Positions 19,636 to 29,900 of a stretch of 64,000 bases of DNA are shown here, one piece after another; position 1 is the stretch's first letter, and each line of letters begins with the position of its first letter. Source of the DNA: Cupriavidus sp. (lineage in GTDB: Bacteria > Pseudomonadota > Gammaproteobacteria > Burkholderiales > Burkholderiaceae); NCBI GenBank assembly GCA_031180665.1, contig JAPSLP010000017.1, positions 1 to 64,000 of the forward strand, written 5' to 3'. Both the position numbers and the translations under genes were made by a program. Under the pieces are notes generated by a model. That model had not been told where the DNA came from and did not search any database. It saw only the letters and a list, made by a program, of their open reading frames with translations.

Positions 19636-21171
19636 TCAGCCGCCGGTCGGCCGCTCGAACAGCGTCTCCCACATGCTGTCGACGCGGGTCCTGGTCGCCG
19701 CGTCCATCTGGATGGGACGTCCCCATTCGCGGGTGGTTTCGCCGGGCCACTTGTCGGTGGCGTCGATGCCCATTTTCGAGCCCAGCCCCGATACCGGCGA
19801 GGCGAAGTCGAGGTAGTCGATCGGCGTATTGTCGACCAGCACCGTATCGCGCGTCGGGTCGACGCGCGTGGTGATCGCCCAGATCACCTCCTTCCAGTCC
19901 CGCACGTCGACATCGTCGTCCACCACCACGATGAACTTCGTATACATGAACTGCCGCAGGAAGCTCCAGACGCCGAACATCACCCGCTTGGCGTGGCCGG
20001 CGTACTGCTTCTTCATGCGCACCACCGCCATCCGGTAGCTGCACCCTTCGGGCGGCAGATAGAAGTCGGTGATCTCGGGAAACTGCTTTTGCAGCAGCGG
20101 CACGAACACCTCGTTCAGCGCGACGCCGAGCACCGCCGGCTCGTCGGGCGGCTTGCCGGTGTAGGTGGAGTGATAGATCGGATCGCGCCGCATCGTGATG
20201 CGGTCGATGGTGAAGACCGGGAACCAGTCCTGTTCGTTGTAGTAGCCGGTGTGATCGCCGAACGGGCCTTCCAGCGCGTGCTGGTAGCCGGACGGATGCG
20301 TCGGGTCCGGCTGGATATGGCCTTCGAGCACGATCTCGGCCGAGGCCGGCACGCTCAGTTCGGACAGCGTCGGCGTCAGGCAGCCGGCCAGCGCGGTGCG
20401 GCTGCCGCGCAGCAGGCCGGCGAACTGGTATTCGGACAGCGTATCGGGCACCGGCGTCACGGCACCCAGCATCGTGGCCGGATCGGCACCGAGCGCGACC
20501 GCGATCGGGAACGGCTTGCCCGGGTTGGCCAGCGCGTGCTCGCGGAAGTCCAGGGCGCCGCCGCGGTGTGCCAGCCAACGCATGATGACCTGGTTGCGGC
20601 CGATCACCTGCTGGCGGTAGATGCCCAGATTCTGCCGCTTCTTGTGCGGGCCCTTGGTCACCACCAGGCCCCAGGTGATCAGCGGCGCGGCGTCGCCGGG
20701 CCAGCACTTCTGGATCGGCAGGCGCGCCAGATCGACGTCGTTGCCTTCCCAGACGATCTCCTGGCAGGCCGGGCTTGACACCTTCTTCGGCGCCATGTCC
20801 CACACCGACTTGACCAGCGTGAACAGCTTGCCGGCCTCGCGCAGGCCGCGCGGCGGCTCGGGTTCCTTCAGCGCCGACAGCACGCGCCCGATGTCGCGCA
20901 GATCGGCCAGCGATTCCGCGCCCATGCCCAATGCGACCCTGCGTGGTGTGCCGAACAGATTGGCCAGCACCGGCATGTCGAAAATCGCCTCACCTGCTGC
21001 CGCGGCGCCGCGCGTCGGCCTCTCGAACAGCACGGCGGGACCTTCGGCACGCAGCAGGCGATCGCAGATTTCGGTCATTTCGAGGTCCGGCGACACGGGC
21101 GCCGCGATGCGCCGCAACTCGCCCTGTTGTTCGAGTTGACCGATGAAATCGCGCAAGTCTTTGTATTGCAT
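19636..21171 (-). CDS. ubiD: 4-hydroxy-3-polyprenylbenzoate decarboxylase
   Basis: Start [22 protein letters not shown]; full-length UbiD with [28 protein letters not shown] and [21 protein letters not shown]. Confidence 0.96.
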   Translation of the reverse strand: MQYKDLRDFIGQLEQQGELRRIAAPVSPDLEMTEICDRLLRAEGPAVLFERPTRGAAAAGEAIFDMPVLANLFGTPRRVALGMGAESLADLRDIGRVLSALKEPEPPRGLREAGKLFTLVKSVWDMAPKKVSSPACQEIVWEGNDVDLARLPIQKCWPGDAAPLITWGLVVTKGPHKKRQNLGIYRQQVIGRNQVIMRWLAHRGGALDFREHALANPGKPFPIAVALGADPATMLGAVTPVPDTLSEYQFAGLLRGSRTALAGCLTPTLSELSVPASAEIVLEGHIQPDPTHPSGYQHALEGPFGDHTGYYNEQDWFPVFTIDRITMRRDPIYHSTYTGKPPDEPAVLGVALNEVFVPLLQKQFPEITDFYLPPEGCSYRMAVVRMKKQYAGHAKRVMFGVWSFLRQFMYTKFIVVVDDDVDVRDWKEVIWAITTRVDPTRDTVLVDNTPIDYLDFASPVSGLGSKMGIDATDKWPGETTREWGRPIQMDAATRTRVDSMWETLFERPTGG

Positions 21172-21446
21172 CAGGAATTTGTGGTTGGGCGAGGGGCGTG
21201 ACGATGGCGCCACGCTCGTCGAACGGCTGAATGAGGTGCAGTGCGGTCCATATTCGACCGCGCCGCGAGAAAATTTTTGCGCCACAGCGTACCCGCAAAT
21301 TGTAAGTTTTTTTGAATGGCAAGCGGACGCGCGGGGCGGGACATCCTAGGCCAGCACTACGATTGCGGCCACCTGAGTGATTCGTTCACCCCACAATAGC
21401 GGGGTTTCGTTATAACCACAGGGAATGTTTTTCCGTTCTTTAATTC

Positions 21447-21475
21447 TTGACTCGATATAAAACGATTTTTACAAT
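21447..21475 (+). promoter_or_regulatory. sigma70-like promoter
   Basis: TTGACT (21447-21452), 17-bp spacer, TACAAT (21470-21475) in a locally AT-rich stretch upstream of the transglycosylase gene. Confidence 0.7.
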
Positions 21476-21569
21476 CGCGTCTGCTCAAAGGTGTGCTGCG
21501 TTGCAACAACGAACTTTTCGATCCTGTCAAGGGGTGTAACGCAGATCACCACGTTGGATCAACCCGAGT

Positions 21570-21695
21570 GGACCGCTACAACGGCGGTCCCTCCGATCAC
21601 CGCTGGCAATGACCGGCGCGTCTTGAGTCTTCGCAGCAGGGCAGGCTACCCCAAGAGCCTCCTCTGCTAATCGCTGGGCGCTTGGGGAGCGCCCA
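21570..21695 (+). ncRNA. candidate structured 5' leader RNA with three hairpins and a possible loop-loop interaction
   Basis: ggaccgc/gcggtcc stem (21570-21590); AGCAGGGCAGGC...GCCTCCTCTGCT stem with one C-C mismatch and loop TACCCCAAGA (21635-21668); perfect TGGGCGCT/AGCGCCCA stem with loop TGGGG (21675-21695). CCCCAAG (21649-21655) is complementary to CTTGGGG (21681-21687). Confidence 0.5.
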
Positions 21696-21822
21696 CCAAC
21701 AACAGATGCCGATCGCCCCTGCAAGGCGGTGCGACATCCTTACTTGACTACGTTGCCAGTGGACGGCCATGCGTGGGCGCAAGCCCTGCAGGCCCGGGAG
21801 CCGGCGGCGCATGGAGGTAAGC

Positions 21823-22935
21823 ATGAGTGGTTGGAAAACCCTTCATCTTCCCGGTGTCGGGCGGGCGTTGCAGGTCCGCTTCAGGCAACCGGTTCCCGGT
21901 GTGCGGCGTGCCCTGCAGGTTCGTCTCGCGCATCCGGTCGCGGGCCGCGCACTGCGCAGCGGTCGCGCAACGTTGAAATACGCGCTGAACAGCGCGGGTC
22001 TGATCGCGGTGGTGGCCGGTATTTCGCTGTCGATCAGCCAGGAATGGCGCACCGCGCTGGCCGGCATGCTGGCCGGCAACGAGGCGCCTGCCATTCTGCT
22101 GGAGGCGGCGACCGCGTCGGCGCCGGTCCATGCCAGCACGGCCGACGTGGCGGCTGCCAAGCTGCTGCCTGCCGTCAAGGTGCCGCCGGGCGGCGCCGCG
22201 GTGCCGCCCGTCGCGGCCGTGGGCCTGCCGAGCGTCTCGGGCGTCGGCGAGTGGGCCAATGCCAGCCAGTCGAAGGTGCCGTCGGTCGCCCATCTGGCGG
22301 CCCGTATTCCGGCCCAGCGCGTGGCCCTGGACGCGCGTTACAGCAGCACGCTGGCCAACGCACGCGAACAGGCCGCGGTGGCCGAGTACATCGCGCGCAA
22401 GTACCGCGTGGCCGCGCAGGCGACCGCGCAACTGGTCAAGGCCGCCTATCTGACCGGCCGCGAGGTCGGTATCGATCCGCTGCTGATCCTGGGCGTGATC
22501 GCGATCGAGTCCAGCTTCAATCCGTACGCGGAGAGCGGCGTGGGCGCGCAGGGCCTGATGCAGGTGATGACCAAGGTCCACCAGGACAAGTACGAGCACG
22601 TCGGCGGTGTCGCGGCCGCGCTCAATCCTTACGCCAACATCAAGATCGGTGCGCTGGTGCTGAAGGACTGCATCGCCCGCGCCGGTTCGATCGAAGGCGG
22701 CCTGAAGTACTACGTCGGCGCCACCACGGCGACCGATGGCGGCTACGGCGCCAAGGTGCTGGCCGAGCGCGCGAAGCTGCGCCAGGTGCTGGGCATCCGC
22801 GGCAACGCGCCGGCGGCCAAGCCGGACGTGATTGAGTCGCTGCCGGGTCCGTCGTCGACCAAGACGCAGGCCGAGCATACGCCCGAGCCGGAAAACTTCG
22901 AGCTCGAGGCGGCGCAGACGCCCCGCAAGGCCTGA
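21823..22935 (+). CDS. lytic transglycosylase (SLT domain)
   Basis: Start MSGWKTLHLPG preceded by GGAGGT; YLTGREVGIDPLLILGVIAIESSFNPYAESGVGAQGLMQVMTKVHQDKYE catalytic SLT motif. Confidence 0.92.
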   Translation: MSGWKTLHLPGVGRALQVRFRQPVPGVRRALQVRLAHPVAGRALRSGRATLKYALNSAGLIAVVAGISLSISQEWRTALAGMLAGNEAPAILLEAATASAPVHASTADVAAAKLLPAVKVPPGGAAVPPVAAVGLPSVSGVGEWANASQSKVPSVAHLAARIPAQRVALDARYSSTLANAREQAAVAEYIARKYRVAAQATAQLVKAAYLTGREVGIDPLLILGVIAIESSFNPYAESGVGAQGLMQVMTKVHQDKYEHVGGVAAALNPYANIKIGALVLKDCIARAGSIEGGLKYYVGATTATDGGYGAKVLAERAKLRQVLGIRGNAPAAKPDVIESLPGPSSTKTQAEHTPEPENFELEAAQTPRKA

Positions 22936-22984
22936 TTCCGGCGCGGCTCGTCCGCGCGCGGTCGAAAGCACACAGTCGAAAAAA

Positions 22985-23020
22985 AGCGGCGCAGCCTGGT
23001 TGGCTGCGCCGCTTTCGTTT
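22985..23020. terminator. bidirectional-looking intrinsic terminator between convergent genes
   Basis: AAAAAAGCGGCGCAGCC-TGGTT-GGCTGCGCCGCTTTCGTTTT; 12-bp perfect stem flanked by A and T tracts. Confidence 0.9.
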
Positions 23021-23065
23021 TGGCGGGACGTGGCGATGGCCGCCGCCATTGCGCTATCCCTGCTT

Positions 23066-24250
23066 CTATTTCCCGAACAGCTTGCCGAGCCGCCGCATCG
23101 CTTCCTCGATATGGGCCATCGACGTCGCGTACGAGATGCGGATGTACTCGCGCGCGGTATGCGGGCCGAAGTCCAGGCCGGGTACCAGCACCACGCCGGC
23201 ATCGTGCAGCATCGCCTGCGTCAGCCGGTCGGAGTCGCCCGCGGCCGGGTGCTGCACGTCGCGGCAATCGGCGTAGACATAGAAGGCACCATCGGGCTTG
23301 ACCGGCACGCGCAGGCCGAGCGCTTCGAGCGCGGGCACGATGGCATCGCGCCGGCGCTGGAATTCGGCCTTGCGCTCGTCGTAGATCGCCAGCGCCTCGG
23401 GCGTGAAGCAGGCCAGGGCCGCATGCTGCGCCACCGCGGACGCGCAGATGAACAGGTTCTGCGCGACCTTCTCGAAGTCGGCGACCAGCGCGTCCGGCAC
23501 CACCAGCCAGCCCAGCCGCCAGCCCGTCATGTTGAAGTACTTGGAGAAGCTGTTGACGGTGACCACATTGTCGTCGAGCGACAGCGCCGACACCGGCCGA
23601 CCGTCGTACGACAGCCCCTGATAGATTTCGTCGACGATGGCGAAGCCCCGGCGCTGGCGTACCTCGGCGAGGATGTCATCCAGCTCGTCGGGCAGGATCG
23701 AGGTGCCGGTCGGGTTCGACGGCGAGGCCAGCAGCACGCCGCGGGTGGCTTCGGTCCAGTGCTCGCGCACCTGGTCGGCGGTCAGCTGGAAGCGTGCCTG
23801 CGGGCCGCTGGGGATCATGCGGGCGACGCCGTCGAAGGCGGCGACGAAATGCCGGTTGCAGGGATAGCTCGGGTCCGGCATCAGCACCTCGGCGCCGATC
23901 TCGACCAGCACGGCGCAGGCGAGCAGCAGCGCGCCGGAGGCCCCGGCGGTGACGATCACCCGGCGGGCCGGGATATCGAGCCCGTAGGCGGTCTTGTAGT
24001 AGCCAGCGATCGCCTCGCGCAGCGCGTGAATGCCGAGCGCGCCGGTGTATTGCGTCACGCCGCGACGCATTGCCGCTTCCGCCGCCCGCACCACCGGCTC
24101 GGCCGCGGTGAAGTCGGGTTCGCCGATGCCCATATGGATGATGTGCCGGCCGGCACGTTCGAGCTCGGCGGCCTGCTTGGCCAGTTCCATCACGTGGAAG
24201 GCGCGGATATTGGCAAGGCGGGAGGCGGTGGCGAGGCGCTGTGGGTCCAT
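23066..24250 (-). CDS. pyridoxal-phosphate-dependent class I/II aminotransferase
   Basis: Start MDPQRLATASRLANIRAFHVMELAKQAAELERAGR; NSFSKYFNMTGWRLGWLVVPD PLP-lysine region. Confidence 0.92.
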   Translation of the reverse strand: MDPQRLATASRLANIRAFHVMELAKQAAELERAGRHIIHMGIGEPDFTAAEPVVRAAEAAMRRGVTQYTGALGIHALREAIAGYYKTAYGLDIPARRVIVTAGASGALLLACAVLVEIGAEVLMPDPSYPCNRHFVAAFDGVARMIPSGPQARFQLTADQVREHWTEATRGVLLASPSNPTGTSILPDELDDILAEVRQRRGFAIVDEIYQGLSYDGRPVSALSLDDNVVTVNSFSKYFNMTGWRLGWLVVPDALVADFEKVAQNLFICASAVAQHAALACFTPEALAIYDERKAEFQRRRDAIVPALEALGLRVPVKPDGAFYVYADCRDVQHPAAGDSDRLTQAMLHDAGVVLVPGLDFGPHTAREYIRISYATSMAHIEEAMRRLGKLFGK

Positions 24251-24393
24251 GGCGGGTAACTTGGAATCGATGGGAAAAAGGGTTGCGCGGCCCTGGAGCA
24301 CGACGGTGGCGCACTACCGCGATCATCGCCGGAAATGAAAACACCCGCCTGGGCGGGTGTCGGTCCGGCGCATGCCGCAGGGGCGCGCGCCGG

Positions 24394-24888
24394 TCAGCGT
24401 CGGGCGGCGACCTCGGTGGCGCGCACCTGCGCGGCAACCTTGTCGAGCACGCCGTTGACGTACTTGTAGCCTTCGACGCCGCCGAAGGTCTTGGTCAGCT
24501 CGACGGCCTCGTTGATGACGACCTTGTACGGGATGTCGATGCAGTGCACCAGCTCGTAGCTGCCGATCAGCAGCGCGGCACGCTCGACCGGCGACAGCTC
24601 TTCGACGGTGCGGTCCAGGAACGGCGAGAAGGCGGCCGTCAGCCGTTCTTCCTCGCGCACGGCGCCGCCCAGCAGCGCGTCGAAATGCTCGCGGTCGGCC
24701 TTGTTGAAGCCCTGGGCGTCGTGCAGGTGGGCCTGGATCGCACCGATGTCGTTGCGGTTCAGCAGCCACTGGTACAGGCCCTGCAGCGCCAGTTCGCGCG
24801 AACGGCGGCGCGCGCTCTTGGGCGGCGCCTTGGCGTCGGAGCGGCCGGACTTGGCGGCAGGCTTGCCGCCCTGTGCTGCATCACTCAT
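24394..24888 (-). CDS. nusB: transcription antitermination factor NusB
   Basis: [20 protein letters not shown]...[55 protein letters not shown]. Confidence 0.96.
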   Translation of the reverse strand: MSDAAQGGKPAAKSGRSDAKAPPKSARRRSRELALQGLYQWLLNRNDIGAIQAHLHDAQGFNKADREHFDALLGGAVREEERLTAAFSPFLDRTVEELSPVERAALLIGSYELVHCIDIPYKVVINEAVELTKTFGGVEGYKYVNGVLDKVAAQVRATEVAARR

Positions 24889-25381
24889 CGTCGTCCTCGT
24901 CCTCGTCGTCCTGGCCACGCAGCGAATCGAGCGCCGCCACCAGGTTCGCCATCTCCACCGCGGCACGGGCACAGTCGCGGCCCTTCTCGCGGGTGCGGGC
25001 ATGGGCCTGGGCGTCGGTATCGACGGTCAGGATGCCGTTGGCGATCGGCAGGTTGAAGTCCAGGCCGACACGGGTGATGCCCGCGCCCGACTCGTTCGAG
25101 ACCAGCTCGAAGTGGTAGGTTTCGCCGCGCACCACGGCGCCCAGCGCGATCAGCGCATCGAATTGGCCGCTCTCGGCCATCTTCTGCAGTGCCAGCGGGA
25201 TTTCCAGTGCGCCGGGCACCGTCACCACCAGCGTGTCTTCGCCTTCGATGCCCAGCTTCTCCAGCTCGGCTACGCAGGCTTCGCGCAGCGCGTCGCAGAC
25301 CGGCTCGTTGAAACGCGCCTGCACGATGCCGATGCGCAGGCCTTCGCCGTCGAGATTGCTCGGGTAGAAACCGTGATCCAT
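24881..25381 (-). CDS. ribH: 6,7-dimethyl-8-ribityllumazine synthase
   Basis: [32 protein letters not shown]...[48 protein letters not shown]; overlaps nusB start. Confidence 0.96.
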   Translation of the reverse strand: MDHGFYPSNLDGEGLRIGIVQARFNEPVCDALREACVAELEKLGIEGEDTLVVTVPGALEIPLALQKMAESGQFDALIALGAVVRGETYHFELVSNESGAGITRVGLDFNLPIANGILTVDTDAQAHARTREKGRDCARAAVEMANLVAALDSLRGQDDEDEDDDE

Positions 25382-25449
25382 ATCGTTCTCCAGGGTTCGG
25401 TGAGCGGCCGCGCCCGGGATGGGCCGGCCGCCGGTATTGGGGGGGACGC

Positions 25450-26559
25450 TCAGTCGTCGTCGCCGTTCATCGGCTGGTAGCCGGTCACTTCGAGATCGTA
25501 GCCCGTCATGCTGGGCATCTTGCGCGGCGAGGCCAGCACGCGCATCTTGCCCACGCCGACATCGCGCAGGATCTGCGCGCCGATGCCGTAGGTGCGCAGG
25601 TCCGGCTTGCGCGGCGCGCGCGTCTGCGGCTCGTCCAGCGCGCTGAATTGCGCGAACAGCCGCTCGGCGCTGTCGCCGCAGTTCAGCAGCACCATCACGC
25701 CGCTGTCGGCCGCGCCGATCGCCTCCAGCGAGGCCGGCACCGTCCACGAGTGGGTGGTGCGCGAGACTTCGAGCAGGTCCAGCACCGACAGCGGCTCGTG
25801 CACGCGCACCAGGGTCTCGACGTCGCGCTGCGGATCGCCCTTGATCAGCGCCAGATGGGCGTGGCCGCTGGGCGTGTCGCGGTAGGCGATGCTGCGGAAG
25901 GTGCCGTACGGCGTCTGCATGGTGCGCTCGCCGACGCGGTCGACGATGCATTCGGTGCGGCTGCGGTAGTGGATCAGGTCGGCGATGGTGCCGATCTTCA
26001 GGCCGTGCAGCTCGGCGAATTCGATCAGGTCCGGCAGCCGCGCCATGGTGCCGTCGTCCTTCATGATTTCGCAGATCACGGCAGCCGGGGTCACGCCGGC
26101 CAGCGCCGCCAGGTCGCAGCCCGCCTCGGTATGGCCGGCGCGCATCAGCACGCCGCCGGGCTGGGCGGTCAGCGGGAAGATGTGGCCGGGCTGGACCAGA
26201 TCGCTCGGCCTGGCGTCGCGTGCGACGGCCGCTTGCACGGTACGGGCGCGGTCGGCCGCCGAAATGCCGGTGGTGACGCCTTCGGCCGCCTCGATCGACA
26301 CCGTGAAAGCGGTGCCGTGCGGGGTGCCGTTGCGGCTGACCATCGGGTGCAGTTCCAGCTGACGGCAACGCTCGGGCGTCAGCGTCAGGCAGATCAGGCC
26401 GCGGCCGTACTTGGCCATGAAGTTGATGGCCTCGGGCGTGACGAAATCGGCCGCCAGCACCAGATCCCCCTCGTTCTCGCGGTCTTCCTCGTCGACCAGG
26501 ATAACCATGCGGCCGGCACGGATCTCGGCAATGATGTCTTCGGTTGGGGCGATCGTCAT
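25450..26559 (-). CDS. ribBA: bifunctional 3,4-dihydroxy-2-butanone-4-phosphate synthase / GTP cyclohydrolase II-like
   Basis: [48 protein letters not shown] (RibB), C-terminal RibA-like [38 protein letters not shown]. Confidence 0.95.
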   Translation of the reverse strand: MTIAPTEDIIAEIRAGRMVILVDEEDRENEGDLVLAADFVTPEAINFMAKYGRGLICLTLTPERCRQLELHPMVSRNGTPHGTAFTVSIEAAEGVTTGISAADRARTVQAAVARDARPSDLVQPGHIFPLTAQPGGVLMRAGHTEAGCDLAALAGVTPAAVICEIMKDDGTMARLPDLIEFAELHGLKIGTIADLIHYRSRTECIVDRVGERTMQTPYGTFRSIAYRDTPSGHAHLALIKGDPQRDVETLVRVHEPLSVLDLLEVSRTTHSWTVPASLEAIGAADSGVMVLLNCGDSAERLFAQFSALDEPQTRAPRKPDLRTYGIGAQILRDVGVGKMRVLASPRKMPSMTGYDLEVTGYQPMNGDDD

Positions 26560-26733
26560 GAGGTAGGCAAAGGAAAGTCTGGCGGGGCGGCCCCGGGCGA
26601 GGCCCGTGAGGCGACTGCGGCGCGCCGGGGCGGCGCGCGGTTTAACCCGGCATTGTACGCGATGCGAGCCGGGGGCAAGGGGCGCCGAGGGCAGGGTCGG
26701 CCGAGGCGCCTGGGGGATGGGCCGGGGAGGGAT

Positions 26734-26821
26734 CCGCGATGGAACCGCGATGGAACCGCGATCGAACCGCGATGGGCCCGCGATGGGCCCGCGATGGGCC
26801 CGCGATGGGCCCGCCATGGGC
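26734..26821. repeat. 11-bp tandem repeat, about 8 units
   Basis: ccgcgatggaa x2, ccgcgatcgaa, ccgcgatgggc x4, ccgccatgggc in the ribE-ribBA intergenic region. Confidence 0.9.
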
Positions 26822-26872
26822 CCGGGGCCGAATCCGGACCGTGCGGGCTTGCGCGGACCGTCAGGCGGGTTT

Positions 26873-27503
26873 TCAGCCCACCTTGCCTTCGGCGCTCAGC
26901 ATCCGCTCCACATAGCGGGCGATCAGGTCGATCTCCAGATTGACCTTGGCCCCGGGACGCAGGTCCTGCAGCGTGGTGACCTCGATCGTATGGGGAATCA
27001 GGTTGATCGAGAACTCGCAGCCGTCGGCCTGGTCGGTCACCCGGTTGACCGTCAGCGAGACGCCGTTGACCACCACCGAGCCCTTGTAGGCCAGATAGCG
27101 CGCCAGCTCGCGCGGCGCGCGCACGCGCAGCTCGTGCGATTCGCCGACCGGCGCGAAATGGGTGACCTCGCCCAGCCCGTCGACATGGCCCGAGACCAGA
27201 TGGCCGCCGAGCCGGTCGGCCAGGCGCAGCGCCTTTTCGAGATTGACCCGGCCGGGCTGCGCGAGGCCGGTGGTCTTGTCCAGCGACTCGCGCGAGACCT
27301 CGACGTCGAAGCTGCCGGGCTGCAGCGCCACCACCGTCATGCAGGCGCCCTGGATGGCGATGCTGTCGCCGATCTGCACGTCGGACAGGTCCAGGCCGCC
27401 CGCGTCGATCCGCAGGCGGACGCCGGCGTTGTCGGTGTTCTGGTCGCCCAGCGGCGTCACGGAGTCGATGCGGCCGACGGCCGCCACAATGCCAGTAAAC
27501 ATG
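26873..27503 (-). CDS. ribE: riboflavin synthase alpha chain
   Basis: MFTGIVAAVGRIDSVTPLG...NLEKALRLADRLGGHLVSGHVDGLGEV and GSVVVNGVSLTVN. Confidence 0.96.
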
Positions 27504-27597
27504 GTCTGGTCAGCAGGGAGAGAAATCGAAGGGGAAAGCGAAGGGAAAACCGGAGCGATACGCGGCATGCTAGCAGCCTGAGCGAAGCACGTGCCGT

Positions 27598-28716
27598 TCA
27601 GCTCGCCGGATGGCGGCGCGCGATCAGCCGCAGGTCGTCGCCGATCTGCCGCACGTCGTGCCAGCGGAAGGCCGGCGCGTCCTGCAGGCGCGCGAGCGGC
27701 GGCAGGTTGAACATGCCCTGCGCATCGCCGAGCAGCCGGGGCGCCAGATAGACCAGCAGTTCGTCCGCGCAGCCTTCGCGGATCAGCGAACCGTTGAGCT
27801 TGAAGCCGGCCTCGACATGCAGCTCGTTGATGCCGCGCCGGCCCAGTTCCTCGAGCATGCGGCGCAGCTCGACCTTGCCGTGCGGGTTGGGCAGCACCAC
27901 CACCTCGGCGCCGCGCGCCTCCAGCGCGGTGCGGCGGGCGCGGTCGTCGACCGCACAGAACACCAGCACCGGCCTGGCGAATTCGCCGGTGTCCGGCGTC
28001 AGCATGCGCGCGTCCAGCGGCACCTCCAGCCGCGAGTCGATCAGCACCCGCTGCGGCTGGCGCGGCGTGTCGACGGCCCGCACGGTCAGCTGCGGGTCGT
28101 CGTCGCGCACCGTGCCGATGCCGGTCAGGATCGCGCAGGCACGGGCGCGCCAGGCATGGCCGTCGTCGCGCGCGGCCTGGCCGGTGATCCACTGGCTGGT
28201 ACCGTCGTGCAGCGCGGTGCCGCCATCGAGCGAGGCCGCGACCTTGACGCGCACCCATGGCAGGCCGCGCGTCATGCGCGAGACGAAGCCGATATTCAGG
28301 TCGCGCGCCTCCTTCTCCAGCAGGCCGCAGCGCACGTCGATGCCGGCATCGCGCAGCCGCTGCAGGCCCCGTCCCGATACGGTGGGATTCGGATCTTCCA
28401 TCGCCGCGACCACGCGCTTGACGCCGGCGCGCACCAGCGCATCGGCGCACGGCGGCGTGCGGCCGAAATGGCTGCACGGCTCCAGCGTGACGTAGGCGGT
28501 CGCCCCGGCGGGATCGAAGCCGCGCGCGGCGGCGTTCTTCAGCGCCTGGATCTCCGCATGGTCCTGGCCCGCGGGCTGCGTGTAGCCTTCGCCGATCACC
28601 TTGCCGCCCTTGGTCAGCACACAGCCCACGCGCGGATTCGGCGTGGTGATGAACATGCCCCGCGCGGCGAGCGCGAGGGCCTGCTGCATGGCGGCGTGAT
28701 CGGTTTCGGAGAACAT
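27598..28716 (-). CDS. ribD: bifunctional diaminohydroxyphosphoribosylaminopyrimidine deaminase / reductase
   Basis: MFSETDHAAMQQALALAARGMFITTPNPRVGCVLTKGGKVIGEG...HAEIQALKNAAARG...VTLEPCSHFGRTPPC. Confidence 0.96.
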   Translation of the reverse strand: MFSETDHAAMQQALALAARGMFITTPNPRVGCVLTKGGKVIGEGYTQPAGQDHAEIQALKNAAARGFDPAGATAYVTLEPCSHFGRTPPCADALVRAGVKRVVAAMEDPNPTVSGRGLQRLRDAGIDVRCGLLEKEARDLNIGFVSRMTRGLPWVRVKVAASLDGGTALHDGTSQWITGQAARDDGHAWRARACAILTGIGTVRDDDPQLTVRAVDTPRQPQRVLIDSRLEVPLDARMLTPDTGEFARPVLVFCAVDDRARRTALEARGAEVVVLPNPHGKVELRRMLEELGRRGINELHVEAGFKLNGSLIREGCADELLVYLAPRLLGDAQGMFNLPPLARLQDAPAFRWHDVRQIGDDLRLIARRHPAS

Positions 28717-28810
28717 GAGTGGGCGGTTTCCTGCCGGTTGTCTTGACTGCCGTGGCGGGCTGGCGTGGTCGGGTCGAGCATGGCGGGCCGCGGTCCGGGG
28801 CTGGCGCGGC

Positions 28811-29399
28811 TCAGGGCTCGCTGTCGGTCCGGCTGTCGCAGTCCGCGTCCTGGCCGGGCGTGCAGATGCGCAAGCGGCCCAGCGCGCCGACCCTGACCTG
28901 ACGCTGCGCATGGCCGCAGCGCAGGGTAAAGGTAGCGGCATAGAAGCCGCCACGTTCCGACCGAGAGTATCCCACAGGAGCCAGCCGCAGCGCGCGGCTG
29001 CCGTCCGTGGCGCGCAGCGCGACACGCAGGCAGGCGGCGTTCAGGCCCGCCGCGGACAGCGCCGGGGTGTCCGGGGGCTCGCTGGCCTCGCCGGCCGCGC
29101 TGGCAACGATACGCCACCCGCGCGAGAAGTCGGCCGAGCCTGGCTCCGGCGCCAGCAGAACGGTGATGCGCCTGGCCACAGCGAACTCGCGCGCCGTCTC
29201 GATCGAGGCCGCCAGCAGATCGGCGGCCAGGCGCACCTGCTGCCGCTCCAGCGCATCGCGATAGGACGGGTAGGCGGAGGCCGCGAGCGTTGCGGTGATC
29301 GCCATCGCGGCGAGCCATTCGATCAGAGTGGCGCCCGTCGTGCGTGCGCGGTGCCGCGAATCCTTGCCGCGGCGCCGGCTCAGCACGCTTGCGGCCATG
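28811..29399 (-). CDS. GspH/FimT-family pseudopilin
   Basis: TGATLIEWLAAMAITATLAASAYPSYRDALERQQVRLAADLLAASIETAREFAVARR prepilin-like N-terminus. Confidence 0.82.
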
Positions 29400-29838
29400 G
29401 CACCGGGCCGGCCGCGTCCGGGGATTCCGTCAGCCATTCCCCGCTGCTGCGCAGGATCAGCGTGCCGCAAGCGGGGTCGGGCCATTGCGGCGCGGCATGC
29501 AGTTCGATGCAATGGTGGAGGTCGGGCTCGCGCTGGCTGGCTGCGGTGCAGGGCATCGCCGCCACCCGGTAGCGCGGAAGCGCCGGCGGTGCGGGCACCC
29601 ACTGTGGCCAGCGTCCGGCCGGACCGTTTCCGCTGTCGTCGGCGAAGCCACCGCGTGCCATCGCGTGACGCTGCAGATCGAGCATCGCCGCGATCAACGC
29701 GGTATGGGCCTGCGCGCGCCAGCTGCGCTGCAGGTGCGGATGCCAGCTGGTGGCCGCGATGCCGCCGACGATGGCGGCGATGGCGATCACGATCAGCAGC
29801 TCGATCAGCGTGAAGGCGGCGGTGCGGCTGGCGATCAT
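29380..29838 (-). CDS. type IV pilin-like (PilE-type) prepilin
   Basis: MIASRTAAFTLIELLIVIAIAAIVGGIAATSWHPHLQRS: class III prepilin signal AFTLIELLIVIAI. Confidence 0.88.
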   Translation of the reverse strand: MIASRTAAFTLIELLIVIAIAAIVGGIAATSWHPHLQRSWRAQAHTALIAAMLDLQRHAMARGGFADDSGNGPAGRWPQWVPAPPALPRYRVAAMPCTAASQREPDLHHCIELHAAPQWPDPACGTLILRSSGEWLTESPDAAGPVPWPQAC

Positions 29839-29841
29839 GGC

Positions 29842-29900
29842 GGGTGATGGAGGGTCATGGAGATCATGAAGGGTCATGGAGGGTCATGGAGGGTCACGGC
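29842..29900. repeat. 10-bp direct repeats (gggtcatgga) immediately upstream of the pilin start
   Basis: gggtgatgga gggtcatgga gatcatgaa gggtcatgga gggtcatgga gggtcacggc. Confidence 0.85.

Noticed and set aside
16748-20803. 1351-aa minus-strand ORF spanning three genes
   Set aside because: Runs out of frame through ubiD, gabD and the acetoacetate-CoA ligase genes; Arg/Gly/Ala-rich shadow ORF.
21482-21822. Leader RNA being a GEMM (c-di-GMP), glycine, 6S, SRP or RNase P RNA
   Set aside because: Core motifs of these families as I know them (for example GGACGCAAAGCC, AGGTCCGGAAGGAAGCAGCC) are absent; kept instead as an unassigned structured-leader candidate.
28717-28810. FMN riboswitch upstream of ribD or ribBA
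   Set aside because: No RFN-element core (AGGGxxxx...GATTCxGT) seen upstream of ribD or in the ribE-ribBA gap.
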